A stretch of DNA of 38,960 bases from a virus. Numbering within the stretch: position 1 is the first letter of the stretch; every line of letters starts with the position of its first letter. The notes under the pieces were generated by a model, which saw only the letters and a list, made by a program, of their open reading frames with translations, did not search any database and had not been told where the DNA came from. Position numbers and translations under genes: made by a program. Positions 20,955 to 28,891 of the stretch are shown here, piece by piece. The stretch is from positions 1 through 38,960 of IMG/VR virus record IMGVR_UViG_3300031240_000021; one strand, written 5' to 3'.

Positions 20955-22976
20955 ATGGGTAGTTACGAGAGCGGGGTGTATGCACTTGGCGGTGGATATA
21001 TCGATCCAACGGATGCTGGAGCTAAAGATCTCAAGCAGATGCAGGATTGGTTTTACAACTCCAATTACCCGCTAAACTCAGCCCACTGGCTCCAAGCGAG
21101 CATCGACAAGCGCTTTAAGGTCGGCGACCAGCAACTCTATAACCAAGTCTACGGCAATAATCAGCAAAACGTTCAGAAGTTTTTCTTCAATCTGATTCGT
21201 CGCCACATCAATATGATCTGCGGTTTTCAGCGCAAGAACCGCAAGTCCACTGTAACGATGCCCATAAATGAAAATGACGACCAGCTAGCGGACGATTACA
21301 ACAAAGTCTTCCGCTGGTGTGATGACCGCGATGGGTTCCAGGAGTATTTTAGCCAAGCATTTGAGGGAGCGTGCGATACCGGTGAAGAATTACTACATCT
21401 CTACCCTGATTACACCTACGACCCTATTTCGGGTGATCTCTTCACCGATCAGGTTGCCTACAACAACTACCTTATCGACAGCTATTACCGTAAACAAGAT
21501 CTAAGTGACTGCAATGGCATATGGCGCAGGCGTTGGACCAGCAAGGCCGTGGCCAAGCTGATGCTTCCTGGCTACGCCAAAGAGATCGACCGGATGAAGC
21601 CTGGGGGCATGAAGGATGGGCGCTTCCCTTTGCAGGCCGAGTTACAGAATGTCGCAATCAACAATCTTTTCACATACGACGAGTTTTACTATCGCTCTAG
21701 CAGAGAGGGCAAGCTTATTCTCGACCCAATGACCGGCGAGGCCGTGGAGTGGCAGGAAGACGAATTAGAAGACGATGACATGCTAGATCAGGTGATGCGC
21801 CAGCAGCCTTGGCTAAAGGTGCAGAAGGTACAAGTTCCCACGGTTAAACTCGTTATAAGCCTATCAGGGAAGGTAGTCTATCATGGACCGAATCTACTTG
21901 GGATTGATCAATATCCGTTTGTTCCCCTACAAACATACGTGGAGCCAGATATCCAAGCATATGCTTGGCGCAAGCAGGGCGTTATCCGTAATCTCCGTGA
22001 CAGCCAATTTTTGTACAACATGCGGAAAGTCATTGAGCTACAGCTCCTCCAGAGTTCGCTCAACGCGGGATGGATATATCCTGTAGATGTGGTTACAGAC
22101 CCCAAAGCGTTTAGGCAATCTAGCGGTGGTGACGGATTCCTTGTGCCACTGAAGGCGGGCCACTTGCCTAATGAGGTGCAGCGCATTGAACCCGTAGCCA
22201 TACCTCAGAGCCTAATTGAGTTGTCAGCAGCTCTAGCAGAAGACATAACCAAAATATCAGGTGTCAATGAAGAGCTACTCGGTAGTGCGACCGATGACAA
22301 GTCGGGGATCTTATCTATGCTACGTCAAGGGGCTGGTCTTACGACTCTTCAGACAATTTTTGACAAGGCTGACTATTCTCAGCGGCTTTATGGCAAAATT
22401 AGACTCGCTGCCATACGCAAGAACTTCTCTAAAGGTAAGGTACGTAACATACTCGGTCATGACGCGGACCCGCGATTTTGGTCTTCCCACAGCCAAAAGT
22501 ATAGCATTGCTTGCGAGGAGGGCAACTATAGCACCACCCAACGGCAGATGGAGCTTACCCAGCTGATCCACTTCAAGGAACTTGGAATGCCGATAGCGAA
22601 TAAGAGCATCATTAGGGCAGCCTTCCTCACGAATAAGAAACAAATCATCGCGGACATGGAAGAAGAGCAACAACAGCAGGCGCAGGCACAACAAGCCGAA
22701 CAACAAGCAGCTCAGAAGTTAGATGATGCCAAGATACAGGGAATGGTAGCTAAAGCACAGCTAGATATGGCAAAGATCGGCGAGACCCAAGCCAAGGTAG
22801 ATGATCTAGAAGCAGGCGCAGACCACAAACGCGCACAAACCGAGCTAGATCTCGTTAAGTCAATGCTGGAGCTCGAGACGCTCGACCTGGAAATGATCGG
22901 ACGCACGTACGAAATAGCCATGGCAATCAAGGGTCAAAACACAGAGCCACCGCAGAGAGAAAAAGTAGCAGTATAA
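20955..22976 (+). CDS. portal protein, P22-gp1-like
   Basis: The gene encodes 673 residues from the ATG at 20955 with AGGGG upstream; a GTG two codons earlier is the alternative. Length and layout fit P22-type portals: an alpha/beta wing (NLIRRHINMICGFQRKNRKS), the stem and crown region (QSLIELSAALAEDITKISGV, then NEELLGSATDDKSGI), and a long Gln/Ala-rich coiled coil at residues 555-660, comparable to a barrel. It forms the ring through which DNA enters and leaves. TATAAT at 20937 lies too close to the start to leave the ribosome site in the transcript. Confidence 0.9.
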   Translation: MGSYESGVYALGGGYIDPTDAGAKDLKQMQDWFYNSNYPLNSAHWLQASIDKRFKVGDQQLYNQVYGNNQQNVQKFFFNLIRRHINMICGFQRKNRKSTVTMPINENDDQLADDYNKVFRWCDDRDGFQEYFSQAFEGACDTGEELLHLYPDYTYDPISGDLFTDQVAYNNYLIDSYYRKQDLSDCNGIWRRRWTSKAVAKLMLPGYAKEIDRMKPGGMKDGRFPLQAELQNVAINNLFTYDEFYYRSSREGKLILDPMTGEAVEWQEDELEDDDMLDQVMRQQPWLKVQKVQVPTVKLVISLSGKVVYHGPNLLGIDQYPFVPLQTYVEPDIQAYAWRKQGVIRNLRDSQFLYNMRKVIELQLLQSSLNAGWIYPVDVVTDPKAFRQSSGGDGFLVPLKAGHLPNEVQRIEPVAIPQSLIELSAALAEDITKISGVNEELLGSATDDKSGILSMLRQGAGLTTLQTIFDKADYSQRLYGKIRLAAIRKNFSKGKVRNILGHDADPRFWSSHSQKYSIACEEGNYSTTQRQMELTQLIHFKELGMPIANKSIIRAAFLTNKKQIIADMEEEQQQQAQAQQAEQQAAQKLDDAKIQGMVAKAQLDMAKIGETQAKVDDLEAGADHKRAQTELDLVKSMLELETLDLEMIGRTYEIAMAIKGQNTEPPQREKVAV

Positions 22977-23009
22977 CAATAACTGGCGAAAGCCATATGG
23001 AGAACGTTT

Positions 23010-23189
23010 ATGAAAGTGGAACACGCATATCACAAAGGGGTTAAGTCCCTGAAAGCAAAAGCGAAGACGGGAAAGGCAGCATCAGCCAGCAAAAATGTAG
23101 ATTCCAAAACAGGAAAAAGAACAGGTTACGGCGGCAAATCGTTTGCTGAATTGCATTCCACTCACGAAAAAGCAACAAAGAAAAAATAA
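23010..23189 (+). CDS. small basic protein after the portal
   Basis: The gene encodes 59 residues; ATGGAGAACG lies upstream of the ATG. The sequence is Lys/Ala/Ser-rich (VKSLKAKAKTGKAASASKNV) with a YGGKSFAELHSTH segment, and is not hydrophobic. It is the first of a cluster of short, highly basic genes between portal and scaffold. Head-internal or DNA-binding function is plausible but unproven. Confidence 0.65.
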   Translation: MKVEHAYHKGVKSLKAKAKTGKAASASKNVDSKTGKRTGYGGKSFAELHSTHEKATKKK

Positions 23190-23214
23190 CTTAACCAAAA
23201 ACAAGGAGTCAATC

Positions 23215-23424
23215 ATGAAAGGTCACAAGAAACACGGTCACCATCCGCACGACAAAATGTCGGCGATGCCGCAATTTAACGAGGGGCATTGGCAAAAAGA
23301 CTTGGCAGATGTCGAGCTAGGTGGTACAAAGTATTCTAGCGGTGAAATGAACCAGGCCGAGGAGTACAAGAAAGACGTGGACGGTCTCTCTAGCTACCTG
23401 AAAAAGCACAAAGAAAAGCACTAG
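23215..23424 (+). CDS. small His/Lys-rich protein with an HWQK motif
   Basis: The gene encodes 69 residues from the ATG at 23215, chosen for AAGGAG upstream. The N-terminus is His/Lys-rich (GHKKHGHHPHDK) and could bind metal. NEGHWQKDLADVELGG follows, then a charged C-terminus. The NEHWQKN segment of the protein at 23498 is similar. A terminator-like hairpin follows. Function unknown. Confidence 0.68.
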   Translation: MKGHKKHGHHPHDKMSAMPQFNEGHWQKDLADVELGGTKYSSGEMNQAEEYKKDVDGLSSYLKKHKEKH

Positions 23425-23453
23425 ATTAGGCGGTGTCACGCATAAATGGCAGC

Positions 23454-23484
23454 TGCCTGGGGCTATATCCAGGCATTTATTTAA
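23454..23484 (+). terminator. probable rho-independent terminator
   Basis: A 7-bp stem (TGCCTGG / CCAGGCA) with an 8-base loop is followed by TTTATTT. It lies between two small basic genes in the capsid block and probably tunes rather than stops transcription. Confidence 0.65.
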
Positions 23485-23497
23485 TGCGGGGGGAGTT

Positions 23498-23713
23498 ATG
23501 GCAAAGAGAACGCATCATGCACCGGACTACGCCAAGGACAAGACGGCGGACGTAATCAAAAAGGGCAATGGCCCAGCAGTGCCAAACGAGCATTGGCAGA
23601 AGAACATGAACCTTACACCGGATGGTCACCCTACTCCTGCTGGTGCATTTTTGCCGATGAAAGGCAGAGACAGGCCATGCACGCATGTTAAGACCAATGA
23701 GTGTGATCATTAG
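23498..23713 (+). CDS. small protein with an HWQK motif
   Basis: The gene encodes 71 residues with GGGGGAG upstream of the ATG. It is basic at the start (AKRTHHAPDYAKDKTADVIK), has PNEHWQKNMNLTPDGHPTP in the middle, and ends in CTHVKTNECDH. It shares the HWQK segment with the gene before it. No family was recognised. Confidence 0.68.
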   Translation: MAKRTHHAPDYAKDKTADVIKKGNGPAVPNEHWQKNMNLTPDGHPTPAGAFLPMKGRDRPCTHVKTNECDH

Positions 23714-23938
23714 ATGGCGACCAAAGCTAAAGACCTAAAGAACGTAGCTCGTCGTGAGGGTTACTTTGCAACACTAGCCCACAAAGAGGGCTTAGGCGCT
23801 CGCAAGCGGGCCAAAAGCGAGGCAAAGAAAGGTATGCCAACTTCGGCTAAAGACTCGCGTAATGAAGCCAAAATAGACGAATCTTTCGCGAAAATGCGCA
23901 GAACATTGTCCAAGAAAGCCAAGAAAGCAGCAAGATGA
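23714..23938 (+). CDS. small Lys/Arg/Ala-rich basic protein
   Basis: The gene encodes 74 residues; the ATG directly follows the previous stop. The protein is strongly basic and helical (KAKDLKNVARREGYFATLAH, then RKRAKSEAKKGMPTSAKDSR). A role in DNA condensation or head assembly is a guess from charge and location. Confidence 0.66.
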   Translation: MATKAKDLKNVARREGYFATLAHKEGLGARKRAKSEAKKGMPTSAKDSRNEAKIDESFAKMRRTLSKKAKKAAR

Positions 23939-24009
23939 TACATGTTTATGTGTGGGGAATAAGCGGCGTTGCTTTGTGGGCTACGTTTAACCTTCTTCGG
24001 GATCGATGA
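23935..24009 (+). CDS. 24-residue hydrophobic peptide
   Basis: A short ORF whose ATG overlaps the preceding stop (ATGA). The product (HVYVWGISGVALWATFNLL) could form a membrane helix and ends in Arg-Asp-Arg. Support is only the coupling and the close packing. Confidence 0.35.
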   Translation: MIHVYVWGISGVALWATFNLLRDR

Positions 24010-24015
24010 CATAAA

Positions 24016-24231
24016 ATGACATTTGAGCAAAAAGACATAGGCGGTAGACCATTCGAAAAGCCAGAGGTTAGGGAATTACCGCTATCTCTACCCAAAATCA
24101 TAGAACCGCCCATCATCCAACAAGAGGTACAACATGTGCGGAAGACGAGCGAAGCTCCTAAGAAAGCAGCTGAGAAAGTTCGTGCCAAATCCAACAAAGC
24201 AACAGTGGCGCGCGTACAAAAGAAATCATAA
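24016..24231 (+). CDS. small Pro/Lys-rich protein
   Basis: The gene encodes 71 residues. The first half is Pro/Glu-rich (GGRPFEKPEVRELPLSLPKI) and the second is Lys/Ala-rich, so the protein is probably disordered. It is in line with the basic cluster before the scaffold. No family was recognised. Confidence 0.6.
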   Translation: MTFEQKDIGGRPFEKPEVRELPLSLPKIIEPPIIQQEVQHVRKTSEAPKKAAEKVRAKSNKATVARVQKKS

Positions 24232-24243
24232 GCGGGGTCTGGT

Positions 24244-24864
24244 TTGAGCAAGCGAAAGACAGCGGGGGAGCTGGCGAATAAAGCACTCGCAGATCAAACA
24301 AAATACGACGCTCGCGAAGTCGGTCACGCTATGGCTGATGATCTTGAAAAGCACCTGTATGAATCATGTCAAAAGCACCGCAGCATCATCAATGAGCCAG
24401 AGTATTGCGTCGTTATGGTGCTAGCCAAAGACAATATGATTAAGAACGTCATTCGCCGCAAGTTCTATTGTTGGCCATATCTGCCGAAACCACGTCCTAA
24501 TCAAGCAGTTTTTTTATACAATAAAGGCTTAGACCGGATAACAAAACGCCTATGGGTGCTGCCCAGCGATATGGTGATGGCTGAACTAGCAGGCACAAAT
24601 ATAATAGTAGATAAAAGATATGCAACCATGCAAGCTTGGTCCGTAGCATTCTTCAAGGGCACCTTTTGGGAGTATATTAGGCACGAGCACCATATAAATA
24701 TGCCCTCAGAGCATGAGTATTTCCTACAACATCGCCAAGAACTGATTGACGCAGGATGCAAGTTGCCCGGCCCGGACGACACCGAGCCCTTTGATTTTAG
24801 TAAAATCTACGTTGACAATGTCGTAGACACGGTTAAACCCATTCTTCAGCAGGATAGTCTCTAG
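24244..24864 (+). CDS. conserved protein of the portal-scaffold interval
   Basis: The gene encodes 206 residues from a TTG; the first in-frame ATG lies 28 codons inside and would cut off the conserved start. The core (EPEYCVVMVLAKDNMIKNVI, then YCWPYLPKPRPNQAVFLYNK) is a compact alpha/beta protein. Genes of this kind sit beside the portal in related podovirus-like phages; the function is not known to me. The last 141 bases are overlapped antisense by the leftward gene at 24724. Confidence 0.75.
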   Translation: MSKRKTAGELANKALADQTKYDAREVGHAMADDLEKHLYESCQKHRSIINEPEYCVVMVLAKDNMIKNVIRRKFYCWPYLPKPRPNQAVFLYNKGLDRITKRLWVLPSDMVMAELAGTNIIVDKRYATMQAWSVAFFKGTFWEYIRHEHHINMPSEHEYFLQHRQELIDAGCKLPGPDDTEPFDFSKIYVDNVVDTVKPILQQDSL

Positions 24865-25041
24865 CGTCTTTGGCAAGCACAATATCTCTATAGGTGCATC
24901 CGCCGATAGGTATGCCATAGTCTTATGGTATTCAGCATAGCGGAGGATCAACTCTTCGCGTATTTGCTGCATTTTTGCTTCGTTAACAAAATTTACATTT
25001 ACATCGTTTTGAGCTTTGTCTAGATTGGCGCTGACAGACAT
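24724..25041 (-). CDS. leftward protein resembling the RNA polymerase alpha C-terminal domain
   Basis: The gene encodes 105 residues, with AAGGA upstream of the ATG. Residues 1-50 are helical. Residues 52-100 (IEILCLPKTLETILLKNGFN, then VYDIVNVDFTKIKGLGVVRA) follow the helix-hairpin-helix pattern of the alpha subunit C-terminal domain: an L.L start, an LK helix, a D.V turn, then IKGLGV. It might bind DNA or contact host polymerase. It is the only leftward gene in the virion block and overlaps the previous gene antisense over 24724-24864. Alternative: a general HhH DNA-binding domain. Confidence 0.6.
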   Translation of the reverse strand: MSVSANLDKAQNDVNVNFVNEAKMQQIREELILRYAEYHKTMAYLSADAPIEILCLPKTLETILLKNGFNRVYDIVNVDFTKIKGLGVVRAGQLASCVNQFLAML

Positions 25042-25055
25042 AGGAGGTCCTTATT

Positions 25056-25832
25056 ATGATTAATGACGCAGTTAACGATACAGTACAAGCACCTTTGGTG
25101 CAAGATAAAGTTGACACAAACCTGGCTCAATCTCAAACTGACACAACTCTGAATCAAAATCCAGAAACAACACAAACAGCAACGGTCGAAACAAACGAAA
25201 ACCCAGACTGGCGCGCGTTTAGGGAAGCCCGCAAGAAAGACAGAGCCGAAAGAGAAGCAGCTGAGAAAAGAGCCGCAGAAGCAGCCGAGAAGGCTGAGGC
25301 TATGAAAGCAGCCATGGAGGCGTTGCTGTCCAGACAAGCACCACAACACCAACCTGCCAATGAATATGGCTACCAGCCAGAAGAGACAGAAGAGCAGCGT
25401 ATTGACAAGCGCGTGGCGATGGCACTAGCAGCTAAAGAGCAAGAATATGCGCGTCAGCGAGAAGAACAGGAACGGCAGCAGTATCCGCAGAAGTTGCAAC
25501 AGAACTATCCGGACCTCAACCAGGTGGTTAGCCAAGAGAACTTAGATTACCTAGACTATCATTATCCCGAGGTCTCCCGGCCATTGCAACGCCTACAGGA
25601 TGGCTACGATAAGTGGAGTGATATTTACCACGCGGTTAAGAAATTCGTTCCTAACCATACCGGCGCACGCAAAGATGCAGCCCGCGCCGAATCTAACTTT
25701 CAGAAGCCCAAGTCTATGTCTGCCCCAGGAATGCAGCAGCCCGAATCACAGCCAGGAAGCAACATCCTGACCGAAGAAAAGAGACAGGCGAACTGGGCCA
25801 GAATGCAGAAGCTGTTGCGCGGTGTGGGGTGA
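25056..25832 (+). CDS. capsid scaffolding protein
   Basis: The gene encodes 258 residues with GGAGG upstream. The N-terminus is Thr/Asn/Gln-rich and disordered. Residues 50-100 form a highly charged coiled coil (REARKKDRAEREAAEKRAAE). A Gln/Glu-rich helical middle follows. The C-terminal segment (TEEKRQANWARMQKLLRG) is basic and amphipathic, as in scaffolds that bind the coat. It sits directly before the capsid gene, the standard place. Assignment is from composition and position. Confidence 0.78.
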   Translation: MINDAVNDTVQAPLVQDKVDTNLAQSQTDTTLNQNPETTQTATVETNENPDWRAFREARKKDRAEREAAEKRAAEAAEKAEAMKAAMEALLSRQAPQHQPANEYGYQPEETEEQRIDKRVAMALAAKEQEYARQREEQERQQYPQKLQQNYPDLNQVVSQENLDYLDYHYPEVSRPLQRLQDGYDKWSDIYHAVKKFVPNHTGARKDAARAESNFQKPKSMSAPGMQQPESQPGSNILTEEKRQANWARMQKLLRGVG

Positions 25833-25860
25833 CAAAACATTATTGCACAATAAAGATTGG

Positions 25861-25872
25861 TTTTGATAGCGT
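25861..25872 (+). promoter_or_regulatory. candidate late promoter element upstream of the capsid gene
   Basis: TTTTGATAGCGT occurs here and again at 37610-37621 upstream of the tail-fibre gene, in both cases 104-111 bases before the start codon. A TTGCAC lies 16 bases before GATAGC. The shared element suggests a common promoter for two highly expressed virion genes. Confidence 0.5.
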
Positions 25873-25976
25873 GCAAATAGCCGATCTTCCTCTAGGACTT
25901 CGCTACTCCTGACCGAGCCTACGCCTCGTTAACGTAAGATAAAAAGCAATTTTTAACTTATTTTGACGAGGCTATT

Positions 25977-26942
25977 ATGGTAGCTACCGGTATCACAAGT
26001 ATTCAGAATATGGCTCCTGAGCTTCCCGTTCAGGCTTCTGAAGATCTACTTTCAACACCAATGTTTAACTTGATCCACTCCTTCGGGGTTGATCTACACC
26101 ATGCTGAGTCCTATATCGGCAAAACCACGCGTATGTCGCGTTTCGAGCGTTTGTCCACAGACGGAGGTCAATTAGATGGATCAGGCATCGACCCTGCTTC
26201 TGAAGTTCCTGTTCGTACTGATATTGACGCTACTATGGAAATTTATGCTAAGTCGATTGTAACGAACGAGCAGGTTGTCTTGTGGGAAAACAGCAAGACG
26301 CTGACTAAGTTTACTGCCTTGTTGGGTCAATGGCTAAGAGAGAAAGAGGACTTGCTGATGCGAGACTTGTTCTCTAGCTCCGTGTCATATATCAACGCCA
26401 CAGGCGGTGGTAATGGTGACCAGCCTTCCAACATCTCCCTCAATGACGTGAACAACATCGAAACCATCCTCCTTGGCAACGATGCACGCTCGATGCTAAC
26501 CAACCTAGAAGCGACGCTGAAATTCAGCACCGCAGGTGTTAGGGATGCGTTTATTGCGTTGGCAAGCACCAACTTGACCGCCGATTTGCAGAAAGTGCAG
26601 GGCGTGTTGCTCAAGTCTGCTTACCCAACACAAGAGGGGATCAGACCAGAAGAATACTGCTCAATCAGCCGATTTCGTTTCTTTGTTTCGTCTAAGGCGG
26701 CGCGCACCCCTGGTATCTCCCTTAAGGGCAATACCGTCTACACCATCCCTATGTATGGCCTAGAAGCGGCAGCCAAGATCGAACAGAACAACTATACAGC
26801 CGTCATTGGCTATCGCCCTCCATGGGTTGTATCCAGCGTGGCGCAGAACAGCCAACTGTATGCCAAGTTTGCGATTGCACGGGCGATCACAAACCAAAAC
26901 TGGATCTCTGGACTGAATGTAACAACATTCCAACCAAGCTAA
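25977..26942 (+). CDS. major capsid protein, N4-gp56-like
   Basis: The gene encodes 321 residues with GAGG upstream. The order of features fits the N4-gp56 capsid family (HK97 fold): an N-terminal arm, the TTRMSRFERLSTDGG segment, DIDATMEIYAKSIVTNEQVV (beta E-like strand), LGQWLREKEDLLMRDLFSS (spine helix), INATGGGNGDQP, and the C-terminal IPMYGLEAAA to SQLYAKFAIARA. It forms the icosahedral head around the scaffold. It has a 144-base leader of its own, suggesting separate high expression. Confidence 0.88.
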   Translation: MVATGITSIQNMAPELPVQASEDLLSTPMFNLIHSFGVDLHHAESYIGKTTRMSRFERLSTDGGQLDGSGIDPASEVPVRTDIDATMEIYAKSIVTNEQVVLWENSKTLTKFTALLGQWLREKEDLLMRDLFSSSVSYINATGGGNGDQPSNISLNDVNNIETILLGNDARSMLTNLEATLKFSTAGVRDAFIALASTNLTADLQKVQGVLLKSAYPTQEGIRPEEYCSISRFRFFVSSKAARTPGISLKGNTVYTIPMYGLEAAAKIEQNNYTAVIGYRPPWVVSSVAQNSQLYAKFAIARAITNQNWISGLNVTTFQPS

Positions 26943-26960
26943 TAAGAGGAGATTAAGTTT

Positions 26961-28016
26961 ATGGCATTTACATTGATTACTCAAGGTACGTTTACTCAGC
27001 CGGCAACGGCTGTCGACCAGATCATCCCACTACCAAGTAGCGTGGATTATTTTAAAACCATCAACATCACCCAAATGGGCACAGCCGCTCCTACAGCTTG
27101 CGTTGCAGGCGAGTGGTTCGGCGGTGGCATCACGGCTGTTAATGATGGGTTACGATGGACTAAAGCCGGCTCCAGCGCCATCTTGATCGACAAGTTTTCG
27201 AACAGCACGGCCTCCAATGGTTTCACCTACGTTACAACTAATCCTGTCCCACAGGCTGCGTTGACCGGTACAACCATCACAAAAGCATCTGCTGCTGTCG
27301 CTTCGGTGACAAATACATACTCCGAAGGCGATCAAGTTGTTATCTACAATGCCGTGGGTATGGAGCAGATCTCGGGTATGGTGTTCACCATTTCATCCGT
27401 AACCGGTTCGGCGTTTACCCTGCTTGGGCTAGACTCCAGCGCTTTTGTAAGTTCAGCCACAGCGTTTACAGTGCGTCGATTGACACAAAGCCCAGCTGGT
27501 GTAACAACACCGGTCGCACCTAGCTACCACTACGTGACGAAGATCACGCAAGCGGCTTCTGGACAAGTGACCACCTCACAAAAACACGGTTTAGTCGTTG
27601 GACAAAAGATTGAATTCACGATCCCTGCATCTTGCGGGATGGTTCAATTAAACAACTTCTACTTGCCAGCCAGCCAACCGGTTATTGTGTCGACGGTCGT
27701 GGATGCATACAACTTTACGATCAACGTCAACACAACTAACTTCACGGCATTTGCACTGCCAGCGAGCACGTTGTCGCCAACGGCGACATTGTTCCCGACA
27801 GTGGCACCTGCAGGCCAAGCCGCGACGTTTAATCCGATCACTAACGTGACCACGGGTTATGACTTTACAAACGTGCCTTTCCGCTCGGGCATTTTCATTC
27901 CATATATGATCGTGCCTACGGGAGCGGCCTCCCCCGGAGGAGTCGCAGCCGACGTTATTGTATGGCAGGCATTCAAGATGGAGACCGGAACCATCAACGC
28001 ACCAGTGCCAAGTTAA
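26961..28016 (+). CDS. capsid decoration or head protein with an FCCH-like domain
   Basis: The gene encodes 351 residues and directly follows the capsid gene. It is all-beta and Thr/Ser/Ala-rich. Residues 195-265 (TSQKHGLVVGQKIEFTIPAS, then NFTINVNTTNFTAFALPAS) resemble the module annotated as ubiquitin-activating E1 FCCH-like in phage proteins. Related modules occur in the proteins at 28057 and 30082. A head decoration or cement role is inferred from the place. A strong terminator follows. Confidence 0.72.
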   Translation: MAFTLITQGTFTQPATAVDQIIPLPSSVDYFKTINITQMGTAAPTACVAGEWFGGGITAVNDGLRWTKAGSSAILIDKFSNSTASNGFTYVTTNPVPQAALTGTTITKASAAVASVTNTYSEGDQVVIYNAVGMEQISGMVFTISSVTGSAFTLLGLDSSAFVSSATAFTVRRLTQSPAGVTTPVAPSYHYVTKITQAASGQVTTSQKHGLVVGQKIEFTIPASCGMVQLNNFYLPASQPVIVSTVVDAYNFTINVNTTNFTAFALPASTLSPTATLFPTVAPAGQAATFNPITNVTTGYDFTNVPFRSGIFIPYMIVPTGAASPGGVAADVIVWQAFKMETGTINAPVPS

Positions 28017-28020
28017 TGAC

Positions 28021-28046
28021 GAGGGGGCTAGTCCCCCTCTCTTTTT
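28021..28046 (+). terminator. rho-independent terminator after the capsid pair
   Basis: A perfect 7-bp GC-rich stem (GAGGGGG / CCCCCTC) with a 5-base loop is followed by TCTTTTT. It probably makes capsid and decoration transcripts more abundant than the downstream tail genes. Confidence 0.9.
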
Positions 28047-28056
28047 GGAGAGATAT

Positions 28057-28449
28057 GTGGCGAACAATTATTTACCACCTGTTGTGCAGATTCCCAGCTC
28101 GCTACTGATCACGGCGATTAGCCAGACATCACCTATGGTGATTACGGTAGCGATTGGCAACACATCGACGGAGGCGGATACATACCTGATTGGTATGAAC
28201 GTGCGATTAACCGTGCCACAGTCCTACAAAATGTACCAGGCAAACGGCCTGGTAGGAACCATTATAGCGATCAACGGATCGAATTTAACGCTCAACCTTG
28301 ACTCCAGCGGGTTTGACGCATTTGTCATACCTTCAGGGGTTACAGTGGAGCAGCCAGCGAGTATAGCGCCTTTCGGTTCAAGGAACGTAGAATTTAGCAA
28401 TGCGACCAGGAAACTGCCATTTCAGTCGCTCAATAACATAGGAAATTGA
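28057..28449 (+). CDS. FCCH-like domain virion protein
   Basis: The gene encodes 130 residues from a GTG with GGAG 6 bases upstream. Most of it is one beta domain (PMVITVAIGNTSTEADTYLI, then GMNVRLTVPQSYKMYQANGL and LDSSGFDAFVIPSG), parallel to residues 195-265 of the preceding protein. It lies between capsid and adaptor genes, so it may be a head or neck component. Ends GSRNVEFSNATRKLPFQSLN. Confidence 0.7.
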   Translation: MANNYLPPVVQIPSSLLITAISQTSPMVITVAIGNTSTEADTYLIGMNVRLTVPQSYKMYQANGLVGTIIAINGSNLTLNLDSSGFDAFVIPSGVTVEQPASIAPFGSRNVEFSNATRKLPFQSLNNIGN

Positions 28450-28456
28450 GGTAATC

Positions 28457-28891
28457 ATGACACAATTGACACTAGCTACAGCATCCGGCGAGATGCACGG
28501 CCTCATCAACACACTAACCAACAGCGTGCCCTTCGATGACTTCAAAAGCATGAAGCCAGAGCACCAGAAAGAAATGCAGCGCCAAAAAAAAGAGGACTCC
28601 AAGATTGTCGAAGTCGAATATCTCAACTCGCGTGGAAGGCACGAGAGGTTGACGAAGCCCTATTGCAAATATGCTGGTGACCCCATCCAAATTTGGCATT
28701 TCATCCCTGGGAAAACGTATAAAGTCCCGCTTGGATTGGTCAAAGAAGTCAATGATTCGGGCAAACACATTCCTAAACGATCGGGGCTAGTAAGCATCGA
28801 CGGTCAATCACTCCGTAAGGATGAATCACCTTTAGAACAAGATGAAGCCGGCGAGTGGTTGCATAAGTTCACGAACGCGGCGGGGTTCTAG
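28457..28891 (+). CDS. conserved virion-region protein, unknown
   Basis: The gene encodes 144 residues with GAGG upstream. The N-terminal part is helical and Lys/Gln-rich (MKPEHQKEMQRQKKEDSKIV). The remainder is an alpha/beta segment with WHFIPGKTYKVPLGLVKEVN. No catalytic motif was recognised. It sits upstream of the adaptor gene and may act in head completion. Confidence 0.7.
   Translation: MTQLTLATASGEMHGLINTLTNSVPFDDFKSMKPEHQKEMQRQKKEDSKIVEVEYLNSRGRHERLTKPYCKYAGDPIQIWHFIPGKTYKVPLGLVKEVNDSGKHIPKRSGLVSIDGQSLRKDESPLEQDEAGEWLHKFTNAAGF

Noticed and set aside
27648-28067. Leftward 139-codon frame opposite the decoration gene
   Set aside because: The product is Arg/Cys/His-rich, lacks a ribosome site and crosses a rightward terminator. 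It is a shadow of the rightward genes.
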